Of a stretch of 64,000 nucleotides of DNA, positions 28,229-35,980 are shown one piece after another. A program made the position numbers and the translations under genes. A model generated the notes under the pieces. It did not search any database. It had not been told where the DNA came from and was given only the letters and a program-made list of their open reading frames with translations. Origin of the DNA: JANSWY01 sp965243755 (GTDB lineage Bacteria > Bacteroidota > Bacteroidia > Cytophagales > Cyclobacteriaceae); the NCBI GenBank assembly GCA_965243755.1, contig CBDEVW010000001.1, forward strand, positions 417,212-481,211, written 5' to 3'. The first letter of the stretch is position 1; the number at the start of each line of letters is the position of its first letter.

Positions 28229-31200
28229 TTATTTGAACAACACTTTTCTAACTAATTTCTCGTCATTTGTAGTGATCCGAATTATGTATAATCCTTTTAG
28301 CTGACTACTTAAATCTAGAGAAAAATAGTCGGAATCTATTGAATCGACAACCATCACTTTAGATCCGTTCATGTTGAAGACCTCAATCATACAGATATCA
28401 TGTGAGCCAATATCTAATTTAAATTTACCGTTAGGAGATGGATTGGGATAAATAGAAATAGAGAATTTATTATCTGGCATAAAAGGTAGCTCCTGCTCAA
28501 AAGTTTGAATAGATTGTCCTGCCAATTGAGGCTTAGTTCTTGTAAGTGTAAAGTTACCATTACTAAATTTGCTACAATTATCTGCCCGTGCAACGAAACT
28601 TCCCGACTTTAGCGCCCTAAAACCATCTTTTAAGATAATTTTATTTGAGGCATTTGCAATGAGTTGCCCATTGTCTTTTATTACTAAGCTACAGTTTGTC
28701 CCACCTAGAGTAATATTTTCTGCACTTATCGTTTTCTTGCCCAATAGTGTTTCATTACAAAATGTGGCACTTGCTTCATGAAATAAGGAGAATAAATCGA
28801 AAACATAAATCGAACCAGAACTAGTACAAGTGGGTTTCATTTCCGGACTTCCTATTACTATTTTCCCATTGGAAAATGACACAGACCCAGCATATTCGTC
28901 CTCAGACCTTGGAAAGGTACTTGTTGGATTCAAACTCATTTTCTTCTGCCACTGATTACCGATCAATTCAAATAAAAATGCTTCTCTATCTCTATACTGC
29001 AACACCGCGTATTTTGTATCCAATGTCACGTTTCTAATCGTTTTATTTGCAAAAGTATCGTCAGGTTTTAAATTACCTGCAATTATATCTTGAGTCTTAT
29101 TGAATGTATTTCCAATTCGTGTGTAAATTTTCACGTTCTCTGTGGACCAAGTATTCCCGCCTTTTGAATTCACCGTTAAATACTTTCCATTTATTGAAAC
29201 ATAATTTCCAAATCGATAATAATTATCCTTTATAGTCGCTTGAAGTGACCAGACTCCATTAACCTGATTGTATATATATACTCGGCCAACACCAAGCTTC
29301 CCATACTCGTCTCTGCAACCAACAGCTACTGTATTTCCATCAAAATCTAGGGATGATCCAAATGATGCAATTGATTTGGAAAATGGTGAAATTAACTTTC
29401 TATCTAAACCCCAACTTCCATTTTGAAGCTTATAGATATATATAGCACCTTTCCCATTGTTATCTTCGGGAGACCCTGTTACCAGATACCCATTTTTCAA
29501 CTTAACAACGTAACCAAACCATTCATCTCTGGAGGTTGGGTAAAACTCTTGTTGAAACTCCCAACTGGATCCGAACCTTTTATAAATTGAAACTACACTT
29601 TCAAGGCCATTTAAATTGGAAGTTTCACCTATTGCAATATAGTCTTCCCAAATAGCAACAGATTCTATCCTTCTAAATAATGGTCTTGTTATAATACTCT
29701 GAAAGACAACCTCACAATCGTCAACCTGATAAATATAAACCATATGCTCTTCTGGCGCACTCGAGACTATTGTCTTTCCATCAATATCCACTGATTCTCC
29801 AAAATGTTTTCTTTTTGTATCTTCAAACGAGATCTTAAAAGCTCTGGCATCAGTTCCATTTCTTGCAACACAAGCACCTCCTCCACCTGGATTATCTTCA
29901 TACTCTTCAGGGGTTGCCAGGTAGTGATTCAAATAACTGGTGTTAGTGTTTAATGGATCTAAAAACAAATACATTTCCGAGTGTTCCATAGTTGGGTGAT
30001 CCCATGCATAAGAGAATCTACTAAAAGCATCAGGTCCATTTATATATCCATTTTCACTGCAAAGTTCTGGGTGAGAATCGACACACCTGGAAATACCACC
30101 ATGCAGTATGCCAATAATACGACCTTCATTTGATAATAATGGGGAACCCGATGAACCGGATTGTGTCACGCCGCTATCCCAAAACACTTCGTAGGATACT
30201 AGTGGACGGCTATTACAAGCTGTCACATTATCTTCCAAATTTGGAAAATCATTGGAAATGGCAATCTTCTTTATGTCTCCACGGGGGTGACTTATATTAA
30301 TTACATTTCCTGAGGTTAGGTTTCTTCGATCCCATCCTAAATAGGTAACCGGAAAATATTTCTGAGGTTTGTCAGCGAGCTCCAACAGCGCGTAATCAGT
30401 TTTACCAATGTTGGTGCCATTATTATCGTATGCATACTGCTTACCTAAAGATTTTAAGTAACCTCCACGTAACGTTTTGGAATCAAAAATTGGATCATAA
30501 GACGGATTACTACATCCTTCTGATTCATAGTTAAAATAAAAAATCCAATCATAATAATAATTATAATTACCATCAACCTCAACATCATCAGGGTCAGTTC
30601 TCTTAACACAATGCTCTGCTGTCAGATAATAAGGACTCTTCAGATACTCGTTGGGCTCGGTAGAATTAACCATAGCCCCTGAACAAAATCCTCCAAGTTC
30701 AAATTGTTCATTATAATAAGCCCGTAAAACCACTCCGTTAGATTCTTCTCGAAACTCTTCAAAACAACCTGAATTTATCGTGCAATTTCCGGACTCTTCA
30801 AATCCCATATCCCGATTGAAACTTTTCTTGGTTAAATCCTGAAAAACATGCACAAACTTATTGATCAGTAACTTTCCGACTGGGGAATGATGTGGTTCAA
30901 AATATTCAATTATAATATCATTTCCTGGTAATATCCTAGTAGCAAATTTTCCAATAGGTCCATTATTTCGATGTGTATATGCACCATAAATATAGGTTTT
31001 ATCCGGCGTGTAAAAATGTAATTGGCCTCCTTCCGGAATCATGAATTCCTTAAACAGAAATTGAAAACCTTTAGCGGAATTTGAGTGAAGTTTCAGTAAA
31101 TAAAGTTTGCCTGAGGCAATGTCAATTATTTTAGATTCCTTTTTAACATCAATAATCTGTGCAACTCCCTTTCCATAATAGTCCACTCTGCATGATGAGC

Positions 31201-31411
31201 ACGATGCAGCTACATCTTCGGCATATTTCCGCGCAATGTCATTATTAACATTATGCAATACCTTTTCATTTGGGATCAGATCGTTTTTTGATTTAATTCC
31301 CGACCGCTCCAGCTTGAAGCTTTTGGGCTCTTCAGTAAATTCTATTTGGGCATAAACCTGGGTGGATAGAACTACAGATATTAAAAAATACAGAACTTTG
31401 AGATAATGCAT
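28229..31411 (-). CDS. Secreted trypsin-like (lysyl-endopeptidase type) protease with FG-GAP-like repeats and type IX sorting domain
   Basis: The 1060-residue protein has a signal peptide (1-22), a propeptide of about 200 residues, and a trypsin-like domain with His267 (YYLTAEHCVK), Asp339 (KTDYALLEL) and Ser421 (QSGSSGSPLL), most like the lysyl endopeptidase/achromobacter protease branch. From about 530 to 830 there are FG-GAP-like repeats (FGSSLDFDGNTVAVG and variants). A Cys-containing beta domain and a type A sorting domain (SIYPNPSPNGKFKLD onward to the C-terminus) follow. It is the last gene of a three-gene string with two other secreted proteins. Confidence 0.87.
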   Translation of the reverse strand: MHYLKVLYFLISVVLSTQVYAQIEFTEEPKSFKLERSGIKSKNDLIPNEKVLHNVNNDIARKYAEDVAASCSSCRVDYYGKGVAQIIDVKKESKIIDIASGKLYLLKLHSNSAKGFQFLFKEFMIPEGGQLHFYTPDKTYIYGAYTHRNNGPIGKFATRILPGNDIIIEYFEPHHSPVGKLLINKFVHVFQDLTKKSFNRDMGFEESGNCTINSGCFEEFREESNGVVLRAYYNEQFELGGFCSGAMVNSTEPNEYLKSPYYLTAEHCVKRTDPDDVEVDGNYNYYYDWIFYFNYESEGCSNPSYDPIFDSKTLRGGYLKSLGKQYAYDNNGTNIGKTDYALLELADKPQKYFPVTYLGWDRRNLTSGNVINISHPRGDIKKIAISNDFPNLEDNVTACNSRPLVSYEVFWDSGVTQSGSSGSPLLSNEGRIIGILHGGISRCVDSHPELCSENGYINGPDAFSRFSYAWDHPTMEHSEMYLFLDPLNTNTSYLNHYLATPEEYEDNPGGGGACVARNGTDARAFKISFEDTKRKHFGESVDIDGKTIVSSAPEEHMVYIYQVDDCEVVFQSIITRPLFRRIESVAIWEDYIAIGETSNLNGLESVVSIYKRFGSSWEFQQEFYPTSRDEWFGYVVKLKNGYLVTGSPEDNNGKGAIYIYKLQNGSWGLDRKLISPFSKSIASFGSSLDFDGNTVAVGCRDEYGKLGVGRVYIYNQVNGVWSLQATIKDNYYRFGNYVSINGKYLTVNSKGGNTWSTENVKIYTRIGNTFNKTQDIIAGNLKPDDTFANKTIRNVTLDTKYAVLQYRDREAFLFELIGNQWQKKMSLNPTSTFPRSEDEYAGSVSFSNGKIVIGSPEMKPTCTSSGSIYVFDLFSLFHEASATFCNETLLGKKTISAENITLGGTNCSLVIKDNGQLIANASNKIILKDGFRALKSGSFVARADNCSKFSNGNFTLTRTKPQLAGQSIQTFEQELPFMPDNKFSISIYPNPSPNGKFKLDIGSHDICMIEVFNMNGSKVMVVDSIDSDYFSLDLSSQLKGLYIIRITTNDEKLVRKVLFK

Positions 31412-31420
31412 AATATATGG

Positions 31421-32341
31421 TTACTCAGATGATTGTTGTTTTGGATACTTGATTCTTCCATAAATAGGAATGGTCGAGTTAACTGCAGGAATTTTTAGCC
31501 ATTTCCAATTTCCAGACTGGTTATTTCCACACGGTGCAATAGCTGAATACTCAACAAAAACTAAAAAGTTAGCGTATTGCTCCAAAACTGACAATTCGTA
31601 AACAGCACTTTCACAGTTTTTAGCAGGAACAGGCTGAGCAATCAGCGTATATTCCCCTACATTGAATTCCTCCAGGTAGCTAAGAGCTTGCTCACATTCA
31701 CCAGATTTACGCGCTATTTTTTTCAAAGACTCAATATCTTTTTCAGACCTAAAAGCTTTTGTGACAAATCTTTTATACTCCAGACAATTCAGCTCCGGAA
31801 TTTCCTCATACTGAACTTTCATTGGTAGCAATAGGGAATCTCCAGTAAGCACCTTCCTGACATTTGGAGGATTTTCATTGTTGCTACATACCAGGTTTAA
31901 TTCAGACTTCACTTTTGAATTAGCGGGTATTTTGGGGACTTTAACAAAAACATAGTAAGGTACCTTTGCCATACGACAACAAGAGTTGTAATAAATATCC
32001 ACCTCAAGCAAATACGTCGCATTAGCATCTAAACTCAGACGGGGAACAGCCTCATAATATCCAGGACAACCGTCAAGCATACCTCGTACTCCAATTAATG
32101 AATACTGATCAAAGTCTATTGGTGTAAGCTCATAGCCCCGGCAATCATCATTATCCTTATTTGGCAAGTAAAGGTCATAAAACTCCTCTTCAGTGGTGAT
32201 AACCATATCATCTAAAGAATTTAATCCAGCCACACACTCTACTTCGTACCAATCAGCGGGTATTGAATAACTCGGATCCACTTGGGCAATGCTTGCTCCA
32301 AGTCTCAATAACAAAAAAATGAATACACAACTACCCCTCAT
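31421..32341 (-). CDS. Secreted protein with two tandem copies of an unrecognised domain
   Basis: The 306-residue protein has a signal peptide (to SIAQ, residue 20). Two stretches of about 100 residues look like copies of each other: one from about 45 to 145 (TTEEEFYDLY, FDQYSLIGVRG, TYLLEVDIYY, VFVKVPKIPA) and one from about 200 to 300 (RSEKDIESLK, VGEYTLIAQ, NFLVFVEYSA, WKWLKIPAVN). Each has paired cysteines. I do not recognise the family with certainty. The gene is 9 bp before the trypsin-like protease gene and overlaps the tail-fibre-like gene by 11 bp, so a role with that protease (inhibitor, chaperone) is conceivable but unproven. Confidence 0.7.
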   Translation of the reverse strand: MRGSCVFIFLLLRLGASIAQVDPSYSIPADWYEVECVAGLNSLDDMVITTEEEFYDLYLPNKDNDDCRGYELTPIDFDQYSLIGVRGMLDGCPGYYEAVPRLSLDANATYLLEVDIYYNSCCRMAKVPYYVFVKVPKIPANSKVKSELNLVCSNNENPPNVRKVLTGDSLLLPMKVQYEEIPELNCLEYKRFVTKAFRSEKDIESLKKIARKSGECEQALSYLEEFNVGEYTLIAQPVPAKNCESAVYELSVLEQYANFLVFVEYSAIAPCGNNQSGNWKWLKIPAVNSTIPIYGRIKYPKQQSSE

Positions 32342-33479
32342 CTTCCAAAACCTTAACTCTGTTCTTCAAAGCTTCATTTTCCTTATTCAGCTGGATCATA
32401 TAAAGGGTCAGTTCTTCGATTTTTTTGAGGAGATTGACACTCATCTCACCTAGTTGCATTCCGTTTTCTTCCACTTCCTCAGCTGACGGTATCTCTGGTA
32501 AATGATGATTTTCCTTTATATACGAAGCAAGTTCTTCAATGGACCTTAAATCATAATCTTCGTCAAAGACGTAATCGGGAAAAACATAATTACCTGAAGT
32601 AACTTCCACTTCTCTCGCAAAAACCTTTTCAACAGCTATATTTTGAAGAAAATTATTGTCTTTCTTCACCCACAAAGCACTTGCCTGGGAGTCGGTAATG
32701 ATTTCTCTTGTAGATCCACCAGAAATCCTAACATATTGCGCAGTATTTCCATTACCTCTCTGATAAGAAGCAATACTCCCTTTTGCGATTAACTTTGATG
32801 TTTTAAAGTTATATGGATCACCATCAAAACTGGGTTCTCCTCCAACTACTCCAAAACGGGCATTTTGAGAAGATCCCGAAATATAAAATGGATACCACGT
32901 TTCTCCTTGACAATCATTGCAATAAGCTGTGACCTTCAGTAAATAGCTCTCAGCCGAACCTGATGAAGAAGTGTGGACTTCAAGTCCTTTTGTCTTTATG
33001 ATATTCAAATTACTTGTTGAGGCCGGATCCAGGTAATACCCGGTATTGTTTCTATCATAAAATCTGGAAGCTCTAAGGTCATTGACGATACTGGTGGAAG
33101 CGGGGTCCAAAAAGTACCCTGTATTATTTCTGTCGTAAAAACGGTTACCATAAATGTTTCCCACAGCCGTGAAATTGTTTGCAATTTGAAACCTACCGTC
33201 ATTCCGCAATGCGGCAATTGGCGTCTGGCCATTGACTCCCCAGGTCCAGCCTCTGTTGGCTGTACTATTCATGGCGGTTTTTATGCTGTAATCAGTTACT
33301 GGCCCGTATTTGTATTCTGAAGTATTCCCCATGGACATTTTATAGCTATTGCTGCTCCAAAACCGGAGACCTTTGCCATTGCCAGAGCGAACATTGAAAT
33401 AATCAGCGGTTTGAGTTTGAGCAAATGAAAACGACGCTACTACTGGTAGTAGCAATAAAGTTAGTGATATGCGGTTCAT
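32331..33479 (-). CDS. Secreted tail-fibre-like protein with FYDRNNTGY repeats and C-terminal coiled coil
   Basis: The 382-residue protein has a signal peptide (1-20). Residues 113-129 and 139-155 carry two copies of a RFYDRNNTGYxLDPAST motif with a 26-residue period, a motif shared between phage tail fibres and exported Bacteroidota proteins. The C-terminal 90 residues (YDLRSIEELASYIKENHHL, then SVNLLKKIEELTLY and a heptad pattern to the end) form the coiled-coil tail common in Bacteroidota surface proteins of this type. No phage genes are near, so it is better read as a surface or secreted protein. It is the first gene of a string leading into the trypsin-like protease gene. Confidence 0.78.
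   Translation of the reverse strand: MNRISLTLLLLPVVASFSFAQTQTADYFNVRSGNGKGLRFWSSNSYKMSMGNTSEYKYGPVTDYSIKTAMNSTANRGWTWGVNGQTPIAALRNDGRFQIANNFTAVGNIYGNRFYDRNNTGYFLDPASTSIVNDLRASRFYDRNNTGYYLDPASTSNLNIIKTKGLEVHTSSSGSAESYLLKVTAYCNDCQGETWYPFYISGSSQNARFGVVGGEPSFDGDPYNFKTSKLIAKGSIASYQRGNGNTAQYVRISGGSTREIITDSQASALWVKKDNNFLQNIAVEKVFAREVEVTSGNYVFPDYVFDEDYDLRSIEELASYIKENHHLPEIPSAEEVEENGMQLGEMSVNLLKKIEELTLYMIQLNKENEALKNRVKVLEDEG
33019..33147 (-). repeat. Two diverged 78-bp-period direct repeats inside the tail-fibre-like gene
   Basis: The DNA encoding the two FYDRNNTG motifs is repeated with a 78-bp period (26 codons). The copies differ at many third positions, so the duplication is old or under coding selection. 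Confidence 0.6.
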
Positions 33480-33551
33480 GAAAAAAATAAGATTTTTGAT
33501 GAATAGCGAAGTTAGGAAAAAATTATAAATACCTGAAAATGAGGCACAAAA

Positions 33552-33578
33552 AAAAGCCCCGAAACGGGGCTTTTAAAA
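33552..33578 (-). terminator. Rho-independent terminator after the 33594 lipoprotein gene
   Basis: Perfect ten-base arms (AAAAGCCCCG and CGGGGCTTTT) enclose a 3-base loop. On the minus strand it lies 20 bp past the lipoprotein stop and just upstream of the tail-fibre-like gene; the arms supply the T run. Confidence 0.8.
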
Positions 33579-33593
33579 TCCTTTAGAAATTTT

Positions 33594-34520
33594 TTAATCT
33601 TCAGCAGGAGCTGCTAATATAAACTCAAGCGTAATGTTATCACCTTGATTAAAACCTGGTTGTAAATCAGTTACTCTAAAGAAGCCTTCAAGACCACCGG
33701 CCGTCTGGAATGCATAAATTGTTCCACCTACTGTTAATCCCTCAACAGTTGTTTCAGCATTGGTGAAGTCTATATTGGCCAATTGAGCCTCCACGTCCGC
33801 AACGGTAGTCATTTCCACAAAATTTGAAAGAGTAGACGCTACCATTTTGGTTTCATTTCTTACTTGCCAGTCAGAGATATCATATGCTCCAACGAACGCA
33901 TCCGAATAATCAGATGGAGAAGCTAAATTAGCTTCAGAAACATAGTAGTAACCTAAGTCCACTGTTGCTGATGCTCCATTTGTTGCTTCAACATCATTCA
34001 CGCTATACAGTGAATCTAATCCGATAGAGTAAAAAGTTTTTGAGTTCTCATCCTGAGTAGGTGCATAAATAATTACAGCACTTTGCACTTTTGCATTAGG
34101 ACTAGTCACACAAACCACTACATCCAAAGTAGAGCTTTGTCCGGTTCCCACATCGTCAACTGCCTCAAAAGTCAGGGTAGAATACCCTACGGTTTCGTAC
34201 GGTCCACTGGTAAGGTTAATGGTAGCAGAAGTTGCTCCTGCATCCAATTGCAGGTCTGTTCTGGTCACTTCTGTAGTACCTGCTCTGAAAACATTAAATC
34301 CGCCTGGCGCAGTTACTGTAAAGGTCCAGTTAATAGAGTTACCTGCCTGTACCCAAACAGTGTCTTTGTCTGCATTGGTTGTCGCATCTCCAGAAACCGT
34401 GAAGTCAATGGAAGGTGCATCAATGGTTGGTTCTTCGCCCTCATCTTCACCACAGCTGTATAGCAGTGCAAAAGAACCTACTAGGGCAAATAAGAATAAC
34501 TTGTTTAAAACATTCTTCAT
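33594..34520 (-). CDS. Lipoprotein with Ig-like beta domain, unknown function
   Basis: I use the ATG at 34520 rather than an upstream in-frame start at 34571, because it yields MKNVLNKLFLF and a lipobox (ALLYSC). The 308-residue lipoprotein has an acidic, low-complexity linker after the Cys (GEDEGEEP), then a PKD/Ig-like beta domain (about residues 30-130: WTFTVTAPGGFNVF, TLTFEAVDDVG), and a second half of about 150 residues with similar beta composition. The pattern resembles the small exported lipoproteins found next to secreted enzymes in Bacteroidota. No catalytic motif is visible. Confidence 0.72.
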   Translation of the reverse strand: MKNVLNKLFLFALVGSFALLYSCGEDEGEEPTIDAPSIDFTVSGDATTNADKDTVWVQAGNSINWTFTVTAPGGFNVFRAGTTEVTRTDLQLDAGATSATINLTSGPYETVGYSTLTFEAVDDVGTGQSSTLDVVVCVTSPNAKVQSAVIIYAPTQDENSKTFYSIGLDSLYSVNDVEATNGASATVDLGYYYVSEANLASPSDYSDAFVGAYDISDWQVRNETKMVASTLSNFVEMTTVADVEAQLANIDFTNAETTVEGLTVGGTIYAFQTAGGLEGFFRVTDLQPGFNQGDNITLEFILAAPAED

Positions 34521-34612
34521 AACGCAAAATCGATTTTTATTTAATTTGATTAAAGTATAATAAGTGAACAAATGAAATATTGTTTACTGATTGAAAAATT
34601 TTAAGCCCTGAT

Positions 34613-34629
34613 ATGACACGTGATGTCAT
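34613..34629. promoter_or_regulatory. Palindrome in the divergent gap 34521-34809
   Basis: Arms ATGACA and TGTCAT flank a 5-base centre that includes CACGTG-like bases. It sits in the 289 bp AT-rich divergent gap, about 90 bp above the lipoprotein start and 180 bp above the membrane protein start, where an operator for either could lie. Confidence 0.35.
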
Positions 34630-34752
34630 CAAAAGGTTTAAATTGAATGACTAATTTCGTGATAAATTGGATCACTATTTACGTTTTCTGGTATGAAATT
34701 TAATTTTTTTTATATTTTTTATTGATTTCTTACACAAAATTTGCAATTTGAG

Positions 34753-34760
34753 TATATTTG
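34753..34760 (+). promoter_or_regulatory. Possible -7 box of the 34810 gene
   Basis: The sequence reads TATATTTG, matching TAnnTTTG, 49 bp upstream of the ATG. No -33 element is visible at the usual spacing. Confidence 0.4.
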
Positions 34761-34809
34761 AACTTAACATATACACCAACTACAGCTTAATCTTTTAAAG
34801 TTAATTGCT

Positions 34810-35547
34810 ATGACAAAAATCGAACCTGGTCTACTGGAAGCTTGGAACACTTACGGAATGTATGCGGCTTATGGAATCGCAGCGATTGGCGTTCTTATTT
34901 TGCTTGGTCACCTGGCTAAATTAGCTACTACCAAGGAATTTAAAGCCAAATACGATTACATCAATATGCACGAAATCAACTATCTCTGGTACAGTGCATT
35001 ACTTGTGATTGTTGGCGGTGCGCTTTTTGCAAATACCATCGCGTCAGATACCACCTGGCTATGGTTCTTCGTGAGACTATTTGTAAGTAGTATGCTGGCC
35101 ATCATCGTTGGAGTAGTGGTGCAGAACATCCTTAAGTTTTACTATCCATTCTTTATTGAAAAAAGGCTGAAAAAATTAAGATACACGCCTCGTATTTCTC
35201 CTGACGGACGAAAAATGAAGTTGTTATCTGAGGAAGAAGAAGATGTTTACCTTGATGAAGGTATGCAGGCTGAGGAGGACGCATTCTCAGTTGACTATGA
35301 CGTGTGGATCGATGAGGTAAGCGGTTACACTAAAATTGAAAAATACAATGGTAGACTACACGCACTACAGTGCACTGAGTGTAACTACCAGACACTGAAA
35401 GTAGAAAGAGAAGAAATTATCCAGTCTCCTACCGTACACGAAGAAGGTGAACTCATGAAGTACTTCACCTGCGGATACTGCGGACACAAGGAAAGAAAAT
35501 CTTTCAAGATTGCCCAACTCAAAGAAGGGCAGGAATCAGCAGTGTAG
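34810..35547 (+). CDS. Membrane protein with C-terminal zinc-ribbon-like domain, unknown function
   Basis: The 245-residue protein has three hydrophobic helices in the first 120 residues (about 15-35, 55-78 and 83-105), then a basic stretch (KKLRYTPRIS), an acidic segment (SEEEEDVYLDEG) and a C-terminal domain with LQCTECNYQ and FTCGYCGHKE, a C-x-x-C pair repeated about 40 residues apart as in zinc ribbons. A similar layout is seen in uncharacterised Bacteroidota proteins; I do not know a function. The ribbon would face the cytoplasm if the membrane helices are oriented as the basic patch suggests. It is followed by its own terminator. Confidence 0.75.
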   Translation: MTKIEPGLLEAWNTYGMYAAYGIAAIGVLILLGHLAKLATTKEFKAKYDYINMHEINYLWYSALLVIVGGALFANTIASDTTWLWFFVRLFVSSMLAIIVGVVVQNILKFYYPFFIEKRLKKLRYTPRISPDGRKMKLLSEEEEDVYLDEGMQAEEDAFSVDYDVWIDEVSGYTKIEKYNGRLHALQCTECNYQTLKVEREEIIQSPTVHEEGELMKYFTCGYCGHKERKSFKIAQLKEGQESAV

Positions 35548-35570
35548 GAAACACAAAGAATAATTACTGC

Positions 35571-35604
35571 AAGCCACTTCATTTATTTGGAGTGGCTTTT
35601 TTTT
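35571..35604 (+). terminator. Rho-independent terminator after the zinc-ribbon membrane protein gene
   Basis: Arms AAGCCACT and AGTGGCTT with a 12-base loop are followed by a run of eight T. It lies 23 bp past the stop. Confidence 0.8.
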
Positions 35605-35690
35605 GAGTTTTGAGTTTTGGGTTTGGAGTTTGGAGTTTTAGTGTTTTGAGTTTAGTGTCCTGAGTTTGGAGTTTTAGAGGTTGAGCCTAG
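35604..35690. repeat. GAGTTT-type degenerate short repeats
   Basis: About eleven copies of a 6-8 bp unit GAGTTT(T/G)(G) follow one another directly after the terminator. The strand is strongly G/T-biased and has almost no A/C beyond the unit. No gene lies here. Such low-complexity G/T tracts occur between genes in several Bacteroidota. Confidence 0.7.
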
Positions 35691-35727
35691 GTTTGTGTTA
35701 AAACTGCTGTTGAGCATCTGTTTTTCA

Positions 35728-35860
35728 AAACAACCTTATGTTACATCTGAAACGACCTGTCGTTTAGGGTCAAACGACCTTATGTTTCGATGCAAACGAC
35801 CTTATGTTTGGGGTCAAACGAAAGGTCGTTTTGAGAAGACAACCTTATGTCTAGAAAAAA
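35728..35860. repeat. Six-unit 22-bp tandem repeat array
   Basis: Units start at 35728, 35750, 35772, 35794, 35816 and 35839; five are 22 bp and one 23 bp. The shared core is AAACGACCTTATGTTT followed by six variable bases. The second unit has a perfect 7-base palindrome (AAACGAC/GTCGTTT) and the fifth holds the reverse complement of the core start (GGTCGTTT). The units abut, so this is not a CRISPR. It sits in the convergent gap 35548-35980; apart from this array, the short G/T repeats and the terminator I see nothing in that gap, and a 78-codon frame through it is only a by-product of the repeats. Confidence 0.85.
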
Positions 35861-35980
35861 ACACACTCTTCCGGCCCTATTTAATCAAAACCAAAGGCCG
35901 GATAACGGTCAATAACCTCTATGTAACCTGACAACTGATATTGGGAGCAAACCATCTTAAATGAAAAATCAACTAAAGAA

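Noticed and set aside
32331..33479. Prophage tail fibre
   Set aside because: The repeated FYDRNNTGY motif is shared with phage fibres, but the protein has a signal peptide and Bacteroidota-type coiled-coil tail and no other phage gene is in the window.
35728..35860. Possible CRISPR array
   Set aside because: Units are 22 bp and abut, with no 30-40 bp unique spacers, and no cas genes are near.
35695..35931. 78-codon plus-strand ORF through the repeats
   Set aside because: Its codons follow the 22-bp repeat rather than a gene; no start context, signal or family resemblance, and it only exists because the repeat lacks stops.
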